From Sipunculus nudus (Eukaryota > Annelida > Sipuncula > Golfingiida > Sipunculidae): 64,000 nucleotides of DNA. Made by a program: the position numbers and the translations under genes. The notes beneath the pieces are model-generated. The model worked only from the letters and a program-made list of their open reading frames with translations. It had not been told where the DNA came from and ran no database searches. Location of the stretch: NCBI GenBank assembly GCA_026874595.1, contig CM049318.1, positions 10,342,241-10,406,240 on the forward strand, in the 5' to 3' direction. Shown here piece by piece: positions 37,483-50,204 of this stretch; positions within the stretch are counted from its first letter, which is position 1; every line of letters begins with the position of its first letter.

Positions 37483-39621
37483 GTACAGTACCTGTAATTT
37501 CGGTCACTTCTAATTACGTCCCCAGGTTTGTTATGGGCTTCATCAATGATAAAAAGAAGGAAAGATAGGTTGTAAATCAGCTAGGTACTAGTTCACATAT
37601 TTGCATGTCTGGTGTTCGTTTACATGTATGCTGGATAATAAAGGATTCATGAGGTACTGCCATGATTGTTAAAAATGCAGAATAAATACATATGTCATTG
37701 TTTACAGGCCAAGGGTCTCACAATTGTTTTGAAAGAACTTTTTCTTTCTTTATTATTCTTCACGTTTGTGTCTACAAAAGCAAGAAAAAATCTTAAATAT
37801 ACATAAGTCTCTATATAAACATATACATTATTACTATGGTAACATGAAGGACACTTTAACATGATTTGAGGGTACTTTACTAAATTTGTAATTCTTTAAG
37901 ATTTTATCTACAAAAGTATGAAAGCATCTAAATCTGAGATAGGGTCCCACATGTTAATAAAAAATGACACTTTTGTTTGTCATGTATTATGAATGAGACT
38001 GGCCTCCGCCGTCTCAGTCATGGGCCTTACAAAAGACAAATCATCTGCAGTGCGACCCTCGTCGCATGTAATGGCAGGATGAATATTCAATATATCTGCC
38101 ATTTAGAATATATAACTAACTGCGATGGAAACCTCAGATGTAATACGACATTATGGCTGTTTACTAATTTCTCTATATGAAGCAGAATTCGTAATTTACG
38201 GTAATAATAGCCAAGTCAAACGTATATACTTTTCCTTTCACGCCAGATTACAGCCAGCCTCTGATTGGTTCATTGTAGTAAACACTACCGTAAGGAACTT
38301 GCAACATCAAAATTGGCACATGCTGACCCCTCCATACATGGCGGCAACATTGTGGCAAGGCTCTCCGTTCACGTGAATAGTGTGGGAGTTTACACGTAAT
38401 TTTGAAGTAGCATGTGTCAAGATATCCAGTAAAAACTAATTGGAACATTTGAGTGTATTATGTGCATTAAATTAAGTTTATTTTCAGTATATATTGTGTG
38501 TGCAGTTAAAATCTTTCATTCGCTCACCCATAACGTTGTTTGACTGAAAGGAATAACAACTCGAGACCACGACAAGAGTTTTACAAGCTAACATATCTTC
38601 TGAAACACATGAATTATAACTATATTTTATATAAATTTAAATTTGGTTTAATTTAATCAATTACTTTGAATTGTTTTGAATTGAATTTGGAAAAAAAAAC
38701 CGGACGAACAGGGAGGGTCAGTATGAAAATAAGTAGCAAGATCACGTGACCTGACGTGCGGAGGTACATTTTCCAGGAAAATAACTTTAATAGATTACCC
38801 AGAGTACTCGGAGAGCCGGGGTGTTAATTATTTAGCGTGGCGGCGCCAACTGACAAACGGCCTGACGCTGTCAGTGTAGATGATGAACTGACTGTAGGCG
38901 GGTAATAAAGAGCCAATAAGAGCCTTACGGGACCCCGGGTTGTCAGTAGTTTGTGGTCACTTCCTGAGGTACATACAGTCAATACACATGTACCGTGTGC
39001 TTCGGGTACCTTGGGTTAAGTTAAAAATATTTACAGGCAACCGCCAGCCATTTACTTCAGCAGTTTCTGTTTTTCACGAACTTCGTATGGTTTTAATAAT
39101 TTCCACAAAAGCCCTGTACCCTGGGCGAAAGGAATCAGCTGGACTGTGAAACGACTACCACAGTTATCTTATGAAGATAACTCCCTGACGAAGATTAATC
39201 AGTGCACTCATCAAAGGGTTAGGTAGACGGATAGATAAACAATTATTTTTTTTTTATTATTTCTTGGGTCGCTGATACAGCTGATTATATTATCTCCGGG
39301 TTATTTTCATTCCATGAGGTAGGAACAATTAATTGACTTGTATGAGCGGTAAAGACCAGCTATTTCCTCAGTGCAATTCACAAAAACCTACATTCTTTAT
39401 TTAAAATAATTATACTGGTACATTGAGCTGAAGACATTTCGTTAACTGCATGATATTCTAGGCATGTAAAACAGGGATGTTTAACGTAGAAGACGTTTTA
39501 CGTATAAGACGTCTTTCTCAGTTCTACGGTAAAATTTAAGAAATAAGACTTTAAAGCTCATGGATTACGTGACGCCTCATCAATCATCTCGGACAAACAC
39601 GACGTTCGCGTTTTCATGTTC
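37483..39621. other. Spacer with two possible regulatory blocks
   Basis: Around 38255-38390 a CCAAT-type ATTGG (CTGATTGGTTC) and an E-box TTCACGTGAA occur in a GC-richer patch. Around 38730-38940 a second patch holds GATCACGTGACCTGACG, GGCGGCGCCAACTGAC and GGGTAATAAAGAGCC and looks non-random. Either could be an enhancer or promoter, but no exon is attached. Confidence 0.3.
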
Positions 39622-40645
39622 ACAATAAATTATACGTCAGCATTCTAGTGTACACAGATAAATTATACATCAGCATTCTAATGTACACAGATAAATTATA
39701 CGTCAGCATTCTAATGTACACAGATAAATTATACGTCAGCATTCTAATGTACACAGATAAATTATACGTCAGCATTCTGATGTACATAGATAAATCATAC
39801 GTAAGCATTCTAATGTACACAGATAAATTATACGTCAGCATTCTCAAGTACACAGAAAAATTATACGTCAGCATTCGTATGTACATAGATAAATTACGTC
39901 AGCATTCTAATGTACATAGATGAATTATACGTCAGCATTCTAATGTACACAGACAAATTATACGTCAGCATTCTAATGTATAGTGATTATTTATACGTCA
40001 GCATTCTAATGTACACAGATGAATTATACGTCAGCATTATACGTCAGCATTCTAATGTACACAGATGAATTATACGTCAGCATTCTACTGTACACAGATG
40101 AATTAAACGTCCGCATTCTAATGTACACAGATAAATTATACGTCAGCATACTAATGTACACAGATAAATTATAAGACAGCATTCTAATGTACACAGATAA
40201 AATATACGTCAGCATTCTAATGTATAGTGATTAATTATACGTCAGCATTCTAATGTACACAGATGAATTATACGTCAGCATTATACGTCAGCATTCTAAT
40301 GTACACAGATGAATTATACGTCAGCATTCTAATGTACACAGATGAATAATACGTCAGCAATTTTATGTACACAGATAAATTTCACGTCAGCATTCTAATG
40401 TACACAGATGAATTATACGTCAGCATTATACGTCAGCATTCTAATGTACACAGATGAATTATACGTCAGCATTCTAATGTACACAGATGAATTATACGTC
40501 CGCATTCTAATGTATAGTGATTAATTATACGTCAGCACTCCAAATGAACACAGATAAATTATACGTCAGCATTCTAATGTACATAGATAAATTTCACATC
40601 AGCATTCTAATGTAAACAGACAAATTATACGTCAGCATTCAAATT
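39622..40645. repeat. 33-bp AT-rich minisatellite, about 31 copies
   Basis: The unit is TTATACGTCAGCATTCTAATG then TACACAGATAAA, unrelated to the 33-base unit at 23.1 kb. Variants include CATAGATAAA, a TATAGTGATTA version at about 39980, 40226 and 40514, and a partial doubling (GCATTATACGTCAGCATTC) at about 40036, 40280 and 40426, which hints at past duplications of multi-unit blocks. Open frames such as YTDKLYVSILM and MLTYNLSVYIR are products of the unit length. Confidence 0.95.
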
Positions 40646-41884
40646 GAAAGATGTCACCACTGTACCAAGACAAATGTTAGGTCAATATTCATACTGCACT
40701 TTCCCAGGCAAACGGTCCGCCCTATCCAGGTTTTGTATTGCTTCTGTCGTTTACGTAAACAAATGGTGGGTCAGATTTTCAGAAGTGTCCCTATAATATT
40801 ATCTAAATATATTGATAAACATTTGATCAACAGGTTCCTCGTTCAACAAGACCTCAGTGTAATCGTTCAGTAATAACATTTTGAGAAATTAGTAATATAG
40901 ATCTAGAAGAACAGAACATGTGGATGAAAGAACGAAAAGACAGCAGAATGAAAACCATTGGTGGATACATCTCCTCCGCACAGCTTCGTCGGGTAAGTTT
41001 ATATACCAAATTGAAGGACTCGAGTGTAACCACCTTAAAATGTCTGATGTTTAACTTACTTAGGCCCAGCATGAATGAACTGTCGGCGCCCCACCTGCTT
41101 TGAGACCCCAACGTCTGGAAATTGAGACGAAAGAGACTGATGTTATCAATCCATTTATGCTAAACACCCTCCATTTACCACCTCTGTCTTATGGGGCGTC
41201 CTCTTCTCTTTGGTTATGATTTCAGATCTATACAAACTGAACGTAAGGTGGGAGATGCCGATCCCTTAACAGTCGCCGCGTGCGTCCTTCCCCATTTTAT
41301 TTTTGGTAGGCGCCCGTTCAGTCATTTGGCATGGGCAGGTTATAAAATGATCTGATTGTCTGCAATTGGATTTCTGATAAATTGTATTCACTGGTGCCCG
41401 TTGACTTGTAGAAATGTTATTGTGGCATTTTATTTGGACATATGGACGCTGTATACATTCCCCTTATCCAGTTCCGGCTCTGGGTGAGCCAGACAAAATA
41501 TACATAAAAACCATTTATTCACAGTGACAGCAATACTAACTGAATTTTGTCTTCTAATATTCTTCTGTCTTTTAATATATCTTCATATTTGGCAAACAAT
41601 ATACTAAACCAAACTTAAGATCCATTATTAAAAAGTAAAAGATATAATAAAAAACAAATACTAGAAAGCACTCAGTGACCGCAAACCTCCACAATTATTC
41701 TGGATTGCCAAATCCTAAATGTTACTAGTGCTATGAAAACATAACATTCTATGTGGTGTAAAAAGGTGCATAACTGCTCACTAACTGGATGGTTATATCA
41801 CAAGTCAGCTCTGCTCACAAGAAATTTCAGATCGTCATATGACTGTCGGACGGGGGTTTACAAAATTCACCACAAAACAGGTAT
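40646..41884. other. Spacer, no supported gene
   Basis: The paired open frames at 40854-41111 have no recognised domain or splice-site support. Confidence 0.45.
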
Positions 41885-42047
41885 ACAACAGGTCTACCAC
41901 ACTACGACAGACACCATACCACATGTATACAACAGGTATACAACACTACGACAGACACCATACAACATGTACACAACAGGTCTACCACACTACGACAGAC
42001 ACCACACAACAGATAGATATACAACAGGTCAACCACACTATGACAAA
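41885..42047. repeat. 44-bp tandem repeat, about 3.7 copies
   Basis: ACAACAGGTCTACCACACTA then CGACAGACACCATACCACAT and GTAT repeats, the third copy gaining AGATAGATAT. Confidence 0.9.
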
Positions 42048-44154
42048 AAAGTCTGGGAATTTCCTAGAAAACTAGAGGGTGCGTTGTATGAAATGTAGGT
42101 GCTTTGCGACAGAAAATGCTACCGTAGACTCTTATCGTAAAGTTCAACTTTTTTTCAGCCTCGCTTTCAATGTGAGATCCTCTCAATCGTATAGGTATTT
42201 GCTACGATAGACCTACGATTTTCCCATGTTAAAACCACGTTAGTCCTAACAGTGATCCCCTCCGTACGTCCTTTCGGGGGACGGTCGTGGGTTTATCCTA
42301 TATAGGATTATATTATTCTACCTCACGGCTGTCAGGGAATATATAACCAGTTAAACTCTATAGCCTGGACTTATTTTCCCAACACATATGTTATATGTGA
42401 ACTCTACTATGCAACTTTCAATCAATCATTCCATTTTTGCAGCCCCAGCCACAAAGTCGTGCGACAATGGTGGAATGCGAAAGACATTTAGGGGGACACG
42501 ACAGGCACGGTGGAATTAAAAGGCGGATCTGTGTCAAGCCAATCTTTCTGCTGTTTTATTTCTTTTTCTGTACGAATTCATCAAAAAATATCGCTCCCAC
42601 TATATGTTATTAACTTTTTCTTACATAATCCACCCTTCAGTTATTTTTTTTTTGGTGGACAAGCAAGGTGCATTTAAACTTCCAGTTTCCCGCTTGGAAA
42701 TGGCATCGTCGTGGTGAAGACGTCATAATACAAGAGGGAAGGAAAGTCTCGCAGGACAGATTGCGAGACTTTGCGAGATTGGGGACATGGATGCTTACGG
42801 TGTATCTGTGGACGTTGTAGCAAAAGTTTTGTTCGCTTCATATGATCTAAAGCGCAAGAGAACTGTTGTTATTGGTCTGAGGCAATAAATATTAATATAG
42901 AGTGGATTTTTAGATTAAATTTTCAAGGCACAGAAGGCATATATATTTATACCATATATATTTATATTTATAAATATGTGTTATTTATTAATATATATAT
43001 ATTAAACAAATTAAATTTTTCTAAATATATTGTAATATATGTATATAATGTATTTTATATTATAAATATATATTCTTGAAATATTTATTTCATTTATGGT
43101 TTATATGACTAAATAACATATTTCATTAAATAATATTATATATTTATTATATCATAAACATGTTTAATTTAATAAAATAAAATATTTTTTTAATTTAATT
43201 TTAAGATATATATAAACATAATATATATAATCAGGTAGTCTATACGAAACATTTAATATTTTATTGCATATTATTTTAATAGTAATTTTAATGGTAATAC
43301 AACTGTCATAATATTAATGGTATTTGCGTTCATTTAGTTTTAAAGTTTAATTTCCACAGGTGCTTATACTTCAATGACATATTCAATCTAAATTTAAACA
43401 ACTGAATTAATAATTTCTTCCCTACAATGTTAAATTGTTACAGTAGGAGACGTTATTACGTATGTTTGGACCGACAAATTCCCCTTGCATTAACGTTAAC
43501 AAATGTAATAAACAATGTAATACTGGTAATAGCATATCATTTAATAAAGGTCAATGTTGTTATTTTATGATTGCCAACCGATTGAATGAAGATAAAGGTT
43601 CTGTGTTATTAGCCAGATGCAATAAAATCTGAATAATTTCTCCCTATTGGCCTATTAATTCATCCGTCAACGTTATTGCAACAGTGATTGGGGAAAGCAA
43701 CCACTGTTGTAATTATGTTAACTAATGTAATAGCCACTGTAGCACCGGTGTACTTTATGTGTATAATTTATTTGCATTAATAATGTTCGCTAGAATGTAA
43801 TAATTGGGTCAGTGAGAATTGGAGAACTTATGGTTATTATACTATAGGCGTTATTTTGTTTTCATCTAGGTTAGTTGATTGGTAATTTGGTTGATTTTAC
43901 TCTTAAAATGTAAGAACGGACTTGATGAAATGTGTAGGGAAAGTGGGAATCTGTTGAATTTTGGAGGTAATTTTTTATCACCATAACGTTTTAAAAGATT
44001 GTTTTTCATTGTGAGATATGACAGTTTTTAATGTTGTTGGTACTGGTGATCCATGAACTACATTTTTCATGTCTACGGTGCAAAGCAAAATTTGATTGAG
44101 GACATGCTGGCGGAGGTACCATTACATATGTAGTTTCAGACTACAGTTTAACCT
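42048..44154. other. AT-rich spacer with one hairpin
   Basis: AGTCTCGCA (42745-42753) and TGCGAGACT (42762-42770) form a 9-base stem. From about 42940 to 43260 the sequence is almost pure A and T (TATATTTATATTTATAAATA style). No gene is supported. Confidence 0.5.
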
Positions 44155-44320
44155 GTCTGAAAGACCGCTTATCTAACCTGTCTATTAAGACCACCAATGA
44201 GTTTACCAAAACAGTCACATTGAAACTGGATATAACCGATCCGTCTAATAAGGCCATTTGTGAATAAAGACAAGTTTTGGCCAGTCCCTGGGTGGTCTTA
44301 TTACACAGGTTTCACTTTAC
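44155..44320. repeat. Inverted repeat element with AAGACCACC ends
   Basis: ACCTGTCTATTAAGACCACC (to 44196) and GGTGGTCTTATTACACAGGT (from 44291) are inverted copies, 19 of 21 positions over the full arms. Related text occurs at 44158 (AACCTGTCTGAAAGACCGC) and 44236 (GATCCGTCTAATAAGGCC). It resembles a short MITE or a decayed fold-back unit. Confidence 0.65.
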
Positions 44321-44582
44321 TTTATGGTTAACATTTTGTTCCATCTATGAATGAGCGGTTATTCATACAACACAAGATTCAGGATCTCCAGAACTGACAA
44401 TTAATATATCACAAACAGTAAATGAAAAAAACTGAAACAGAGATTCTTATAAAAGTGATCTGAGTTGCTCGATCCATCTATAAATGGATTAGCACTCGTT
44501 GTTGTATTGATTGCGGAGCCCTTGGAGGGACATGAGTGTTTTATTTATTTATTTTTTTTAATTATCGCGTTACCTCCCGAAC

Positions 44583-44679
44583 TTTTCTCGTTCTCTCGCG
44601 TTCTTTCCGCGTTCCCTCGCGATCATTTCGCGTTCGCTTGCGAATTTTCCGCGTTCCCTCGCGATCTTATCTCGTTCAG
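44583..44679. repeat. ~21-bp CGCG-rich tandem repeat
   Basis: About four and a half degenerate copies around TTCCGCGTTCCCTCGCGAT, with CpG density far above the surroundings. The minus-strand ARERGKFASER reading is a repeat by-product. Confidence 0.8.
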
Positions 44680-45080
44680 TATTTGGATTATAGGGTTTTA
44701 TGGGGTCGAGAAATTTATTTTTGATGTTGAATTGGTGATCTGATCTATTTTTACCTTTGAAATTAAGATGGCTGCTGTCTTTTAACAAAACAAGTAATTT
44801 TCTCTCAAACTTGTCATACAACATCCATAATGAACTCTGATGGTTAGTTTCTCCATGGATTTGGTTTCTCTGATATAAATTGGAGAACCTGGCGAGGTTG
44901 TCTTTCGCAAAGGTAAGGGTAGAACCTGGGAAAGCAAGAAATTCAAGATGGCCGCTGTATTCATTTTAGAAAATTATTGCCTGCAGTACTGTTCAGTTTA
45001 TGTTTTCTTGAGTTGTCTGGGATCGAGGAATTCATAACTGATGTCAGATTGGTAAATTTTAACCTACAATATTCGAATAC
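44680..45080. repeat. Degenerate ~330-bp tandem duplication with AAGATGG motifs
   Basis: GGGGTCGAGAAATTTATTTT with GATGTTGAATTGGT (44702) is echoed by GGGATCGAGGAATTCATAAC with GATGTCAGATTGGT (45031). ATTAAGATGGCTGCTGTCTT (44763) is echoed by TTCAAGATGGCCGCTGTATT (44942). The spacing and the CAAGATGGC motif recall the repeat family at 25-31 kb, but overall similarity is low. Confidence 0.55.
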
Positions 45081-45917
45081 CGCTGATTTTTAGCTCGAGG
45101 CTGCTTTTTTAGTTTTGTCATTTAGTTTTCGTAATAAACTCTGCTAGAGGTTCTGTTAATGCTGAGCAAAATAATATGCAACAGAACTATGCTAAATACA
45201 CAGTGGGTAACTCATAGGCAAACAGTATTGATTAAATAAATGAACCTTTCAAAAAATTGATTAGAAAAGTCTAGGACACGGCGAAGTTATAACACCCCAT
45301 TATGTAAGCTAGGGACCAGGTTAGTTGAGTGCAAGTCCGAGTACTCGAGTTCGACTTACTGCGAGTCCAGTCTTTTGAAACCCGTGATCGAACCAAAACC
45401 TGATTTCCAGTATGATCCTTTGAAATATATTTAATGAATGAAAAGATGTAAACACAAAGATATCTGAGACACCGATGTTTCTTCATGCATTCTTTGAACT
45501 GTAATGCTTAATTTAATGTAAATATCTCCATACATGCAACTAAGGCTGGGTAAAGTGTAAACTTTAGCGCTGGACATCCCCATTAAATTTCAAATCAACA
45601 TTTATAGCACACCAATCCACTAGGAAATGGACTACAATCGACCTTACAATCAGCCCTGACTACCGTTCTTCCGCTAACATTAAACGTGGCAAGAAAAGTA
45701 ATTAGGCCTCTTTGTGGGTATCACCTTTTTTATATTAATATTTTCAATTTTCTAAGCCGTGCAAAGAATTTTAGGATTTAAGTTTAAGAATTTCGGCGGC
45801 TCTCTGCAAGTTAGCTCTGCTCGGCTCGGCTCGGCTCGACCCCGTCTCGGCTGGCGTCTGTGCGAAATGACCCCGGCGCCGAACTCTAACGGGTTCTAAT
45901 TGAAGTTTAATTTGATA
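45081..45917. other. Spacer with a small GGCTC repeat
   Basis: CTCGGCTCGGCTCGGCTCG is at about 45820-45838 inside a GC-richer patch (45795-45890). No gene is supported. Confidence 0.5.
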
Positions 45918-45977
45918 GCTCAGTTTGTCATATATGCCTCATATATCAGCCCATAGTGCGGACTTTATGGCGTCATC

Positions 45978-46211
45978 CTAATCTTCGACAAATCCGGTAT
46001 ATCTGGGATTTTTTTTTCTATAAAGAGTATCTGTGTTTTCGTACAAGGCAGAATCTGTGCAGACTGGCAGTAGCTGCACATAACAATACATTATTTTGCT
46101 GTTAGACAGCGGACAATAGGTTTGTGCAGCGTACACCTTGAAAGCGCCATTTTCAATTATCTTGACCTTGCCGGAATATCTTCCGTGGCGGCTCCCTATA
46201 TACACCTGAGG
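45978..46211 (-). pseudogene. Protein-like segment, copy A (possible exon or pseudo-exon)
   Basis: On the minus strand an acceptor-like CTGGCTTTTAG precedes an open segment reading PQVYIGSRHGRYSGKVK, then SNSKIMYCYVQLLP further on, ending at a stop near 45975. The same order and frame appears in the copy at 46626-46889: RHG-[RK]-YSGKVK, then SK-x-x-Y-x-x-x-Q-x-x-P. In the aligned first part several differences are synonymous (TAT/TAC, CAC/CAT). That and the shared frame suggest descent from a coding sequence. No family is recognised, there is no upstream exon in view, and it may be decayed. Confidence 0.35.
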
Positions 46212-46625
46212 CTAAAAGCCAGCGGATTCGGCCGAGGTGTTCCGAGTGTAGTGAATATCTTCTTCATTTGGTTTGATCGTGCAGCGGTGAGACAATCAGG
46301 TGCCACTTAACGGATTTCTGGAAATGATGATTCGCCTTACGTGCTGGGCCGCAACATTCGGAACTCCTCGGCGGAATCCGGTAGCCTCTAGCCTTGAATG
46401 TATCTACGGCCCAATCATACACCACCAATTATTGTGAAGTTGGCCGGAAATCCTACGGGTTGCAGTTTCTACTGACTCTACTATGAAAGGATCACAGTTT
46501 CCCCAAAGAATACATTGATTTGCCATAATAATGTGTATTATATGGGCTTTATATGTTGCAAAACATCAAGTATGACCAGGTTCAGACAGTAATGTAACAG
46601 GAGAGTTCAGTTCATCACAAATGCC

Positions 46626-46889
46626 TCATGCATCGCCAACTGGGATGGACTTCATGGCGTTAACTGTATCCCCGTGCGGTCCAATAGTATACTTACGATT
46701 TCCTCCATTATTTCTTGAATAATGTTGTCTTATCACTTCAAAGGTAGATAATGTGAGGGTTGGCGGTACCTGCGCAAAAAAATACACTGTTTTGCTCTTA
46801 CAAAGCACACAACAGATGAGCGGATAACCTGTGATGGCCTTGACCTTGCCGGAATACTTTCCATGGCGGTCCTCCATGTACATTCCAGG
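46626..46889 (-). pseudogene. Protein-like segment, copy B (possible exon or pseudo-exon)
   Basis: Preceded on the minus strand by GTTGACTTCTAG, which is acceptor-like and corresponds in position to that of copy A. It reads PGMYMEDRHGKYSGKVK and later KSKTVYFFAQVPP and RKYTIGP, and stops near 46623. The similarity also continues into flanking bases (ATGCCTCATGCATCG against ATGCCTCATATATCA), so the duplicated block is about 300 bases with a ~680-base offset. Whether it is expressed cannot be told. Confidence 0.35.
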
Positions 46890-49204
46890 CTAGAAGTCAA
46901 CAGATTTGGCCGATGTTCTTAATGGGTCCGCTGGCGATTACTAAACACCGGAAGTCGCAGGTAAACTAGCGGAGTTTTTGTTGGTCAGACATACATCGTC
47001 AACGTAGCGATAATGGGACATCTGACAATACCAATACGCTATTTATGAACTCTGTATCGCGTTGTGTCAGCGACTGGCTGAATCGTTGAAGTACAAGTGA
47101 CCATGAAATGATTTCTGAAGCTACTCACAATGTGACTTTGCATATATTTACGCTTTTCATATATGATATTTAACCTGATATATAGTAAAATTTTGTTGCA
47201 GTACAGACTCTTGTTGAAAACATTAAGGTTTGTTCGTTTTCAGTTTTCGTTTTCGGATTCTTGACAGTACAGCAAAAATGTGTACGTTCGCAATAGGACA
47301 AATATATGTTAACTATGAATCTACACAATATGGAGCGCACCCTTCCTAAAGGGTGCAACATTGTTTCAGGGTTAATTATAGATAGAAACCTACCCTTTAA
47401 AGACGGTAGAGGCCACCAGACGCGTGAATATTAATAGTTTATGTATTGATTATTTTACAATGTTATGTGTAACCAAGGCATTAAATCCTTGGCTTTTGTG
47501 CTGCTGTCATGTGACTTTGAATAATATTTTCAAAATTACAATCATGTTCTTACCAAACGTACCTAATCCTAAACATGAAGCATGGTTTACGTTGGTAGAA
47601 ATTGGAACTTCACCTATTTGGTGATTGCTCAACAATTGACGACATGCATTATCAATATGTTCATACGGCCGTGTATAGAACTCCACAGCAAGAGACCAGT
47701 TAGCACTATTATTTCTGTACTGTTATTATTTTATGACTACTATATTCAACTCTGGTAGCATTTCTGATGGCAAAGAGTACAGAAATGAATAAAGCCACCG
47801 AGACTGACTAACAGTCGATACAATATAACCATGCCCGTAGGTTTTACTTGAAGAGCGACTGGAGAAGGCAAATACCTAAGTTGTCATATTGAGGTCCACA
47901 TGTTTGTGTGCTTCGGGGGATTCCTGTATGGCCATTTGTAGACAACCACATGACTGGTTGCCATGGTGCCCCTACTTGAGCGCCTGTCTTGTCTCATTTA
48001 AAAAAACACCCCTGAAATATTCAACAAAATATGTCATATTGGTTTAGCCAGATCATATAGGGTTATAGGGTTACCATGACAATCATTAATCAATAACTGT
48101 TTCGTTTTGATCCATTATTTTATAGGAATAAATTCCTTGTTCCTGGTTCCTTAGCAACTGCCACAATGAAGCTTAATTAGCCCAGAAGCTTGAAAGCACA
48201 TGACAAACTGATTTCAAAATAAGAGGTTTGAAAAAAAAGCAAAATCTGGTTTCTATTCCAAGACTTACCATGCAACGTGATTTGATTATATGAGAAAATT
48301 GTCTTTACCACAAATCAAATTACACGATTTGTCAATAACGGCCATCAAGTAACTCATTTATCACGTCTTCATGCATCAAGCGAAATCATAATTAGACAAA
48401 TTCTAATGTCACAGTTAGTACAGTTGGTACGGAATGAAATGAGATTTAAAAACAGTTTTTGAAATATTGTAAGTTTATGTATAAGTATAAAGAAATGCGC
48501 CGAAAGTTTACCAGCGTTGTTAATTATATAATTAATTATAAAGAATGTAGATTTAACTTTAAGAAAATGTAATTATAGTATCCTTTCCCGAGTCATATTA
48601 ATAAATATGATACCCTTTAACACTATGACTTAACAATGTATTTTAATTGTATTAGAATGAAGTGCTCAGCTAACTGCGAAAAAAATCGGTTTCAGGGAAC
48701 ACAAATGTTAAAATATTTGTATCTTATCTGAGAAAAAGTAAATGGAAACCGGGAGATCCGTAGCACACCACAAAGTAATAAATATTACTACGCCGCTGAG
48801 GAAGACGCATGATTAGGTCTAGCAGCCGTTCAAACGAGGTTTGCTGAAATCACTGCCAGATATTCATGGGCTGTGAAAGACCATGTTAAAAGCCCGGGTC
48901 GATATCTAGGGAACAAGGACCAGTTGATTTATCTGTCAGCCAAGCAGATTACATTTACAGTAAGATGAAACAACATTAGTCAAGGCGGACAGAGACCACA
49001 GTCGCTTCATAACGGTCAGATGCCCGAGACATATTTGTTATGTCGGCCCCCATGCTTTGTCAAACGAAGATTGACTTCTGAAAATACATGAACTAAACGG
49101 AATATCAGCGTGTCGGAAGGCCAGGGCAAGGGCAAGATATATGTAGTAAAGAGGGCAATCTTTTTATCTTCTACAGATAGTCTGTATATAATGTTACAGA
49201 CAAT

Positions 49205-49206
<2 letters not shown>
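46890..49206. other. Spacer, no supported gene
   Basis: AT-rich sequence with short frames only; nothing recognised. Confidence 0.45.

Positions 49207-49244
<38 letters not shown>
49207..49244. repeat. (CT)n microsatellite
   Basis: About 19 CT dinucleotides. The Glu-Arg run on the minus strand comes from this tract. Confidence 0.97.
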
Positions 49245-49248
<4 letters not shown>

Positions 49249-49863
49249 GTATGTCAATATGTTTCTTTGTGTACATGGATCCCATACAAAAATTTAATGT
49301 TCCCCCTTATTCCATGGTATGGGATCACAAGTGATCTCAAATCCAATGTATTACATGATACCATAAAATGAAATCATTTACCCTTGGTGTCACCCTTAAT
49401 ACTAAGTATTGCAAAATTACAGGGTGAAACAATGACCAAACTAAATTTGAGTTGAAGGCAACTGAGTTAAAACCAATCCATTGTTTTTGTTTTTGTTTTG
49501 TTATCTCTTCTATCACTACTGAAATAATCGGAGTTTATGCATTTACGTAAATAATTTTATTCTTAGATGAAATATAATCTAATCTATATTTTGTGTTACT
49601 TTCCACATTTACGCGAATATTAATGTTTAACGTGAAAACAAAAAAAAATTGAATTGGAAGATCTGTAAGACCAGTAAAGCTAATATTTCAATTGTCCAAT
49701 TTTCTTAAATGTTTGATCTGAAAGGCAAGATCAGGTCTGTTAGCACACCTGAAATATAAGAATTAAACTCGATTTTGAGATAAAATATTTATCATATTAA
49801 ATTAATATTATTTGCAAATATGTCCTTTTGCTACAGCAACTAAATATATCATTTTGTCGAATA

Positions 49864-49865
<2 letters not shown>

Positions 49866-49911
<46 letters not shown>
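49866..49911. repeat. (TA)n microsatellite
   Basis: About 23 TA dinucleotides. Confidence 0.97.
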
Positions 49912-50204
49912 CTATATGGAACTTCCTTATTATATATTTCTATACAAGCCTGTCTCTATATTGAGGACTTATTTGATTATTAAAAAAGTGAAGGATATTG
50001 CTGATAGTGACATGTGCCACTAACGGGTTTGTTGTTTGGTTTTTTTTTCGGGACATAGCTAAATGGCTGTTGTACTTCATTCCGGAGCTGAACGTGCGTT
50101 GCTCAATCTAAACCAATGTTTTTGTGACAAATCGGTGACATGTCATAAGACCCTCAGTGACTGCTCTATCTTAATGGCAGGTTATCATTTGTTGCCTCCC
50201 CAAA

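Noticed and set aside
39620-40215. Open frames with YTDKLYVSILM and MLTYNLSVYIR repeats
   Set aside because: By-products of a 33-base minisatellite.
44570-44824. Charged minus-strand frame with ARERGKFASER repeats, possible coiled coil
   Set aside because: Produced by a ~21-base CGCG-rich tandem repeat; no start, splice or domain support.
49016-49285. Minus-strand frame with a Glu-Arg run
   Set aside because: Comes from the (CT)n tract; no recognisable flanking protein.
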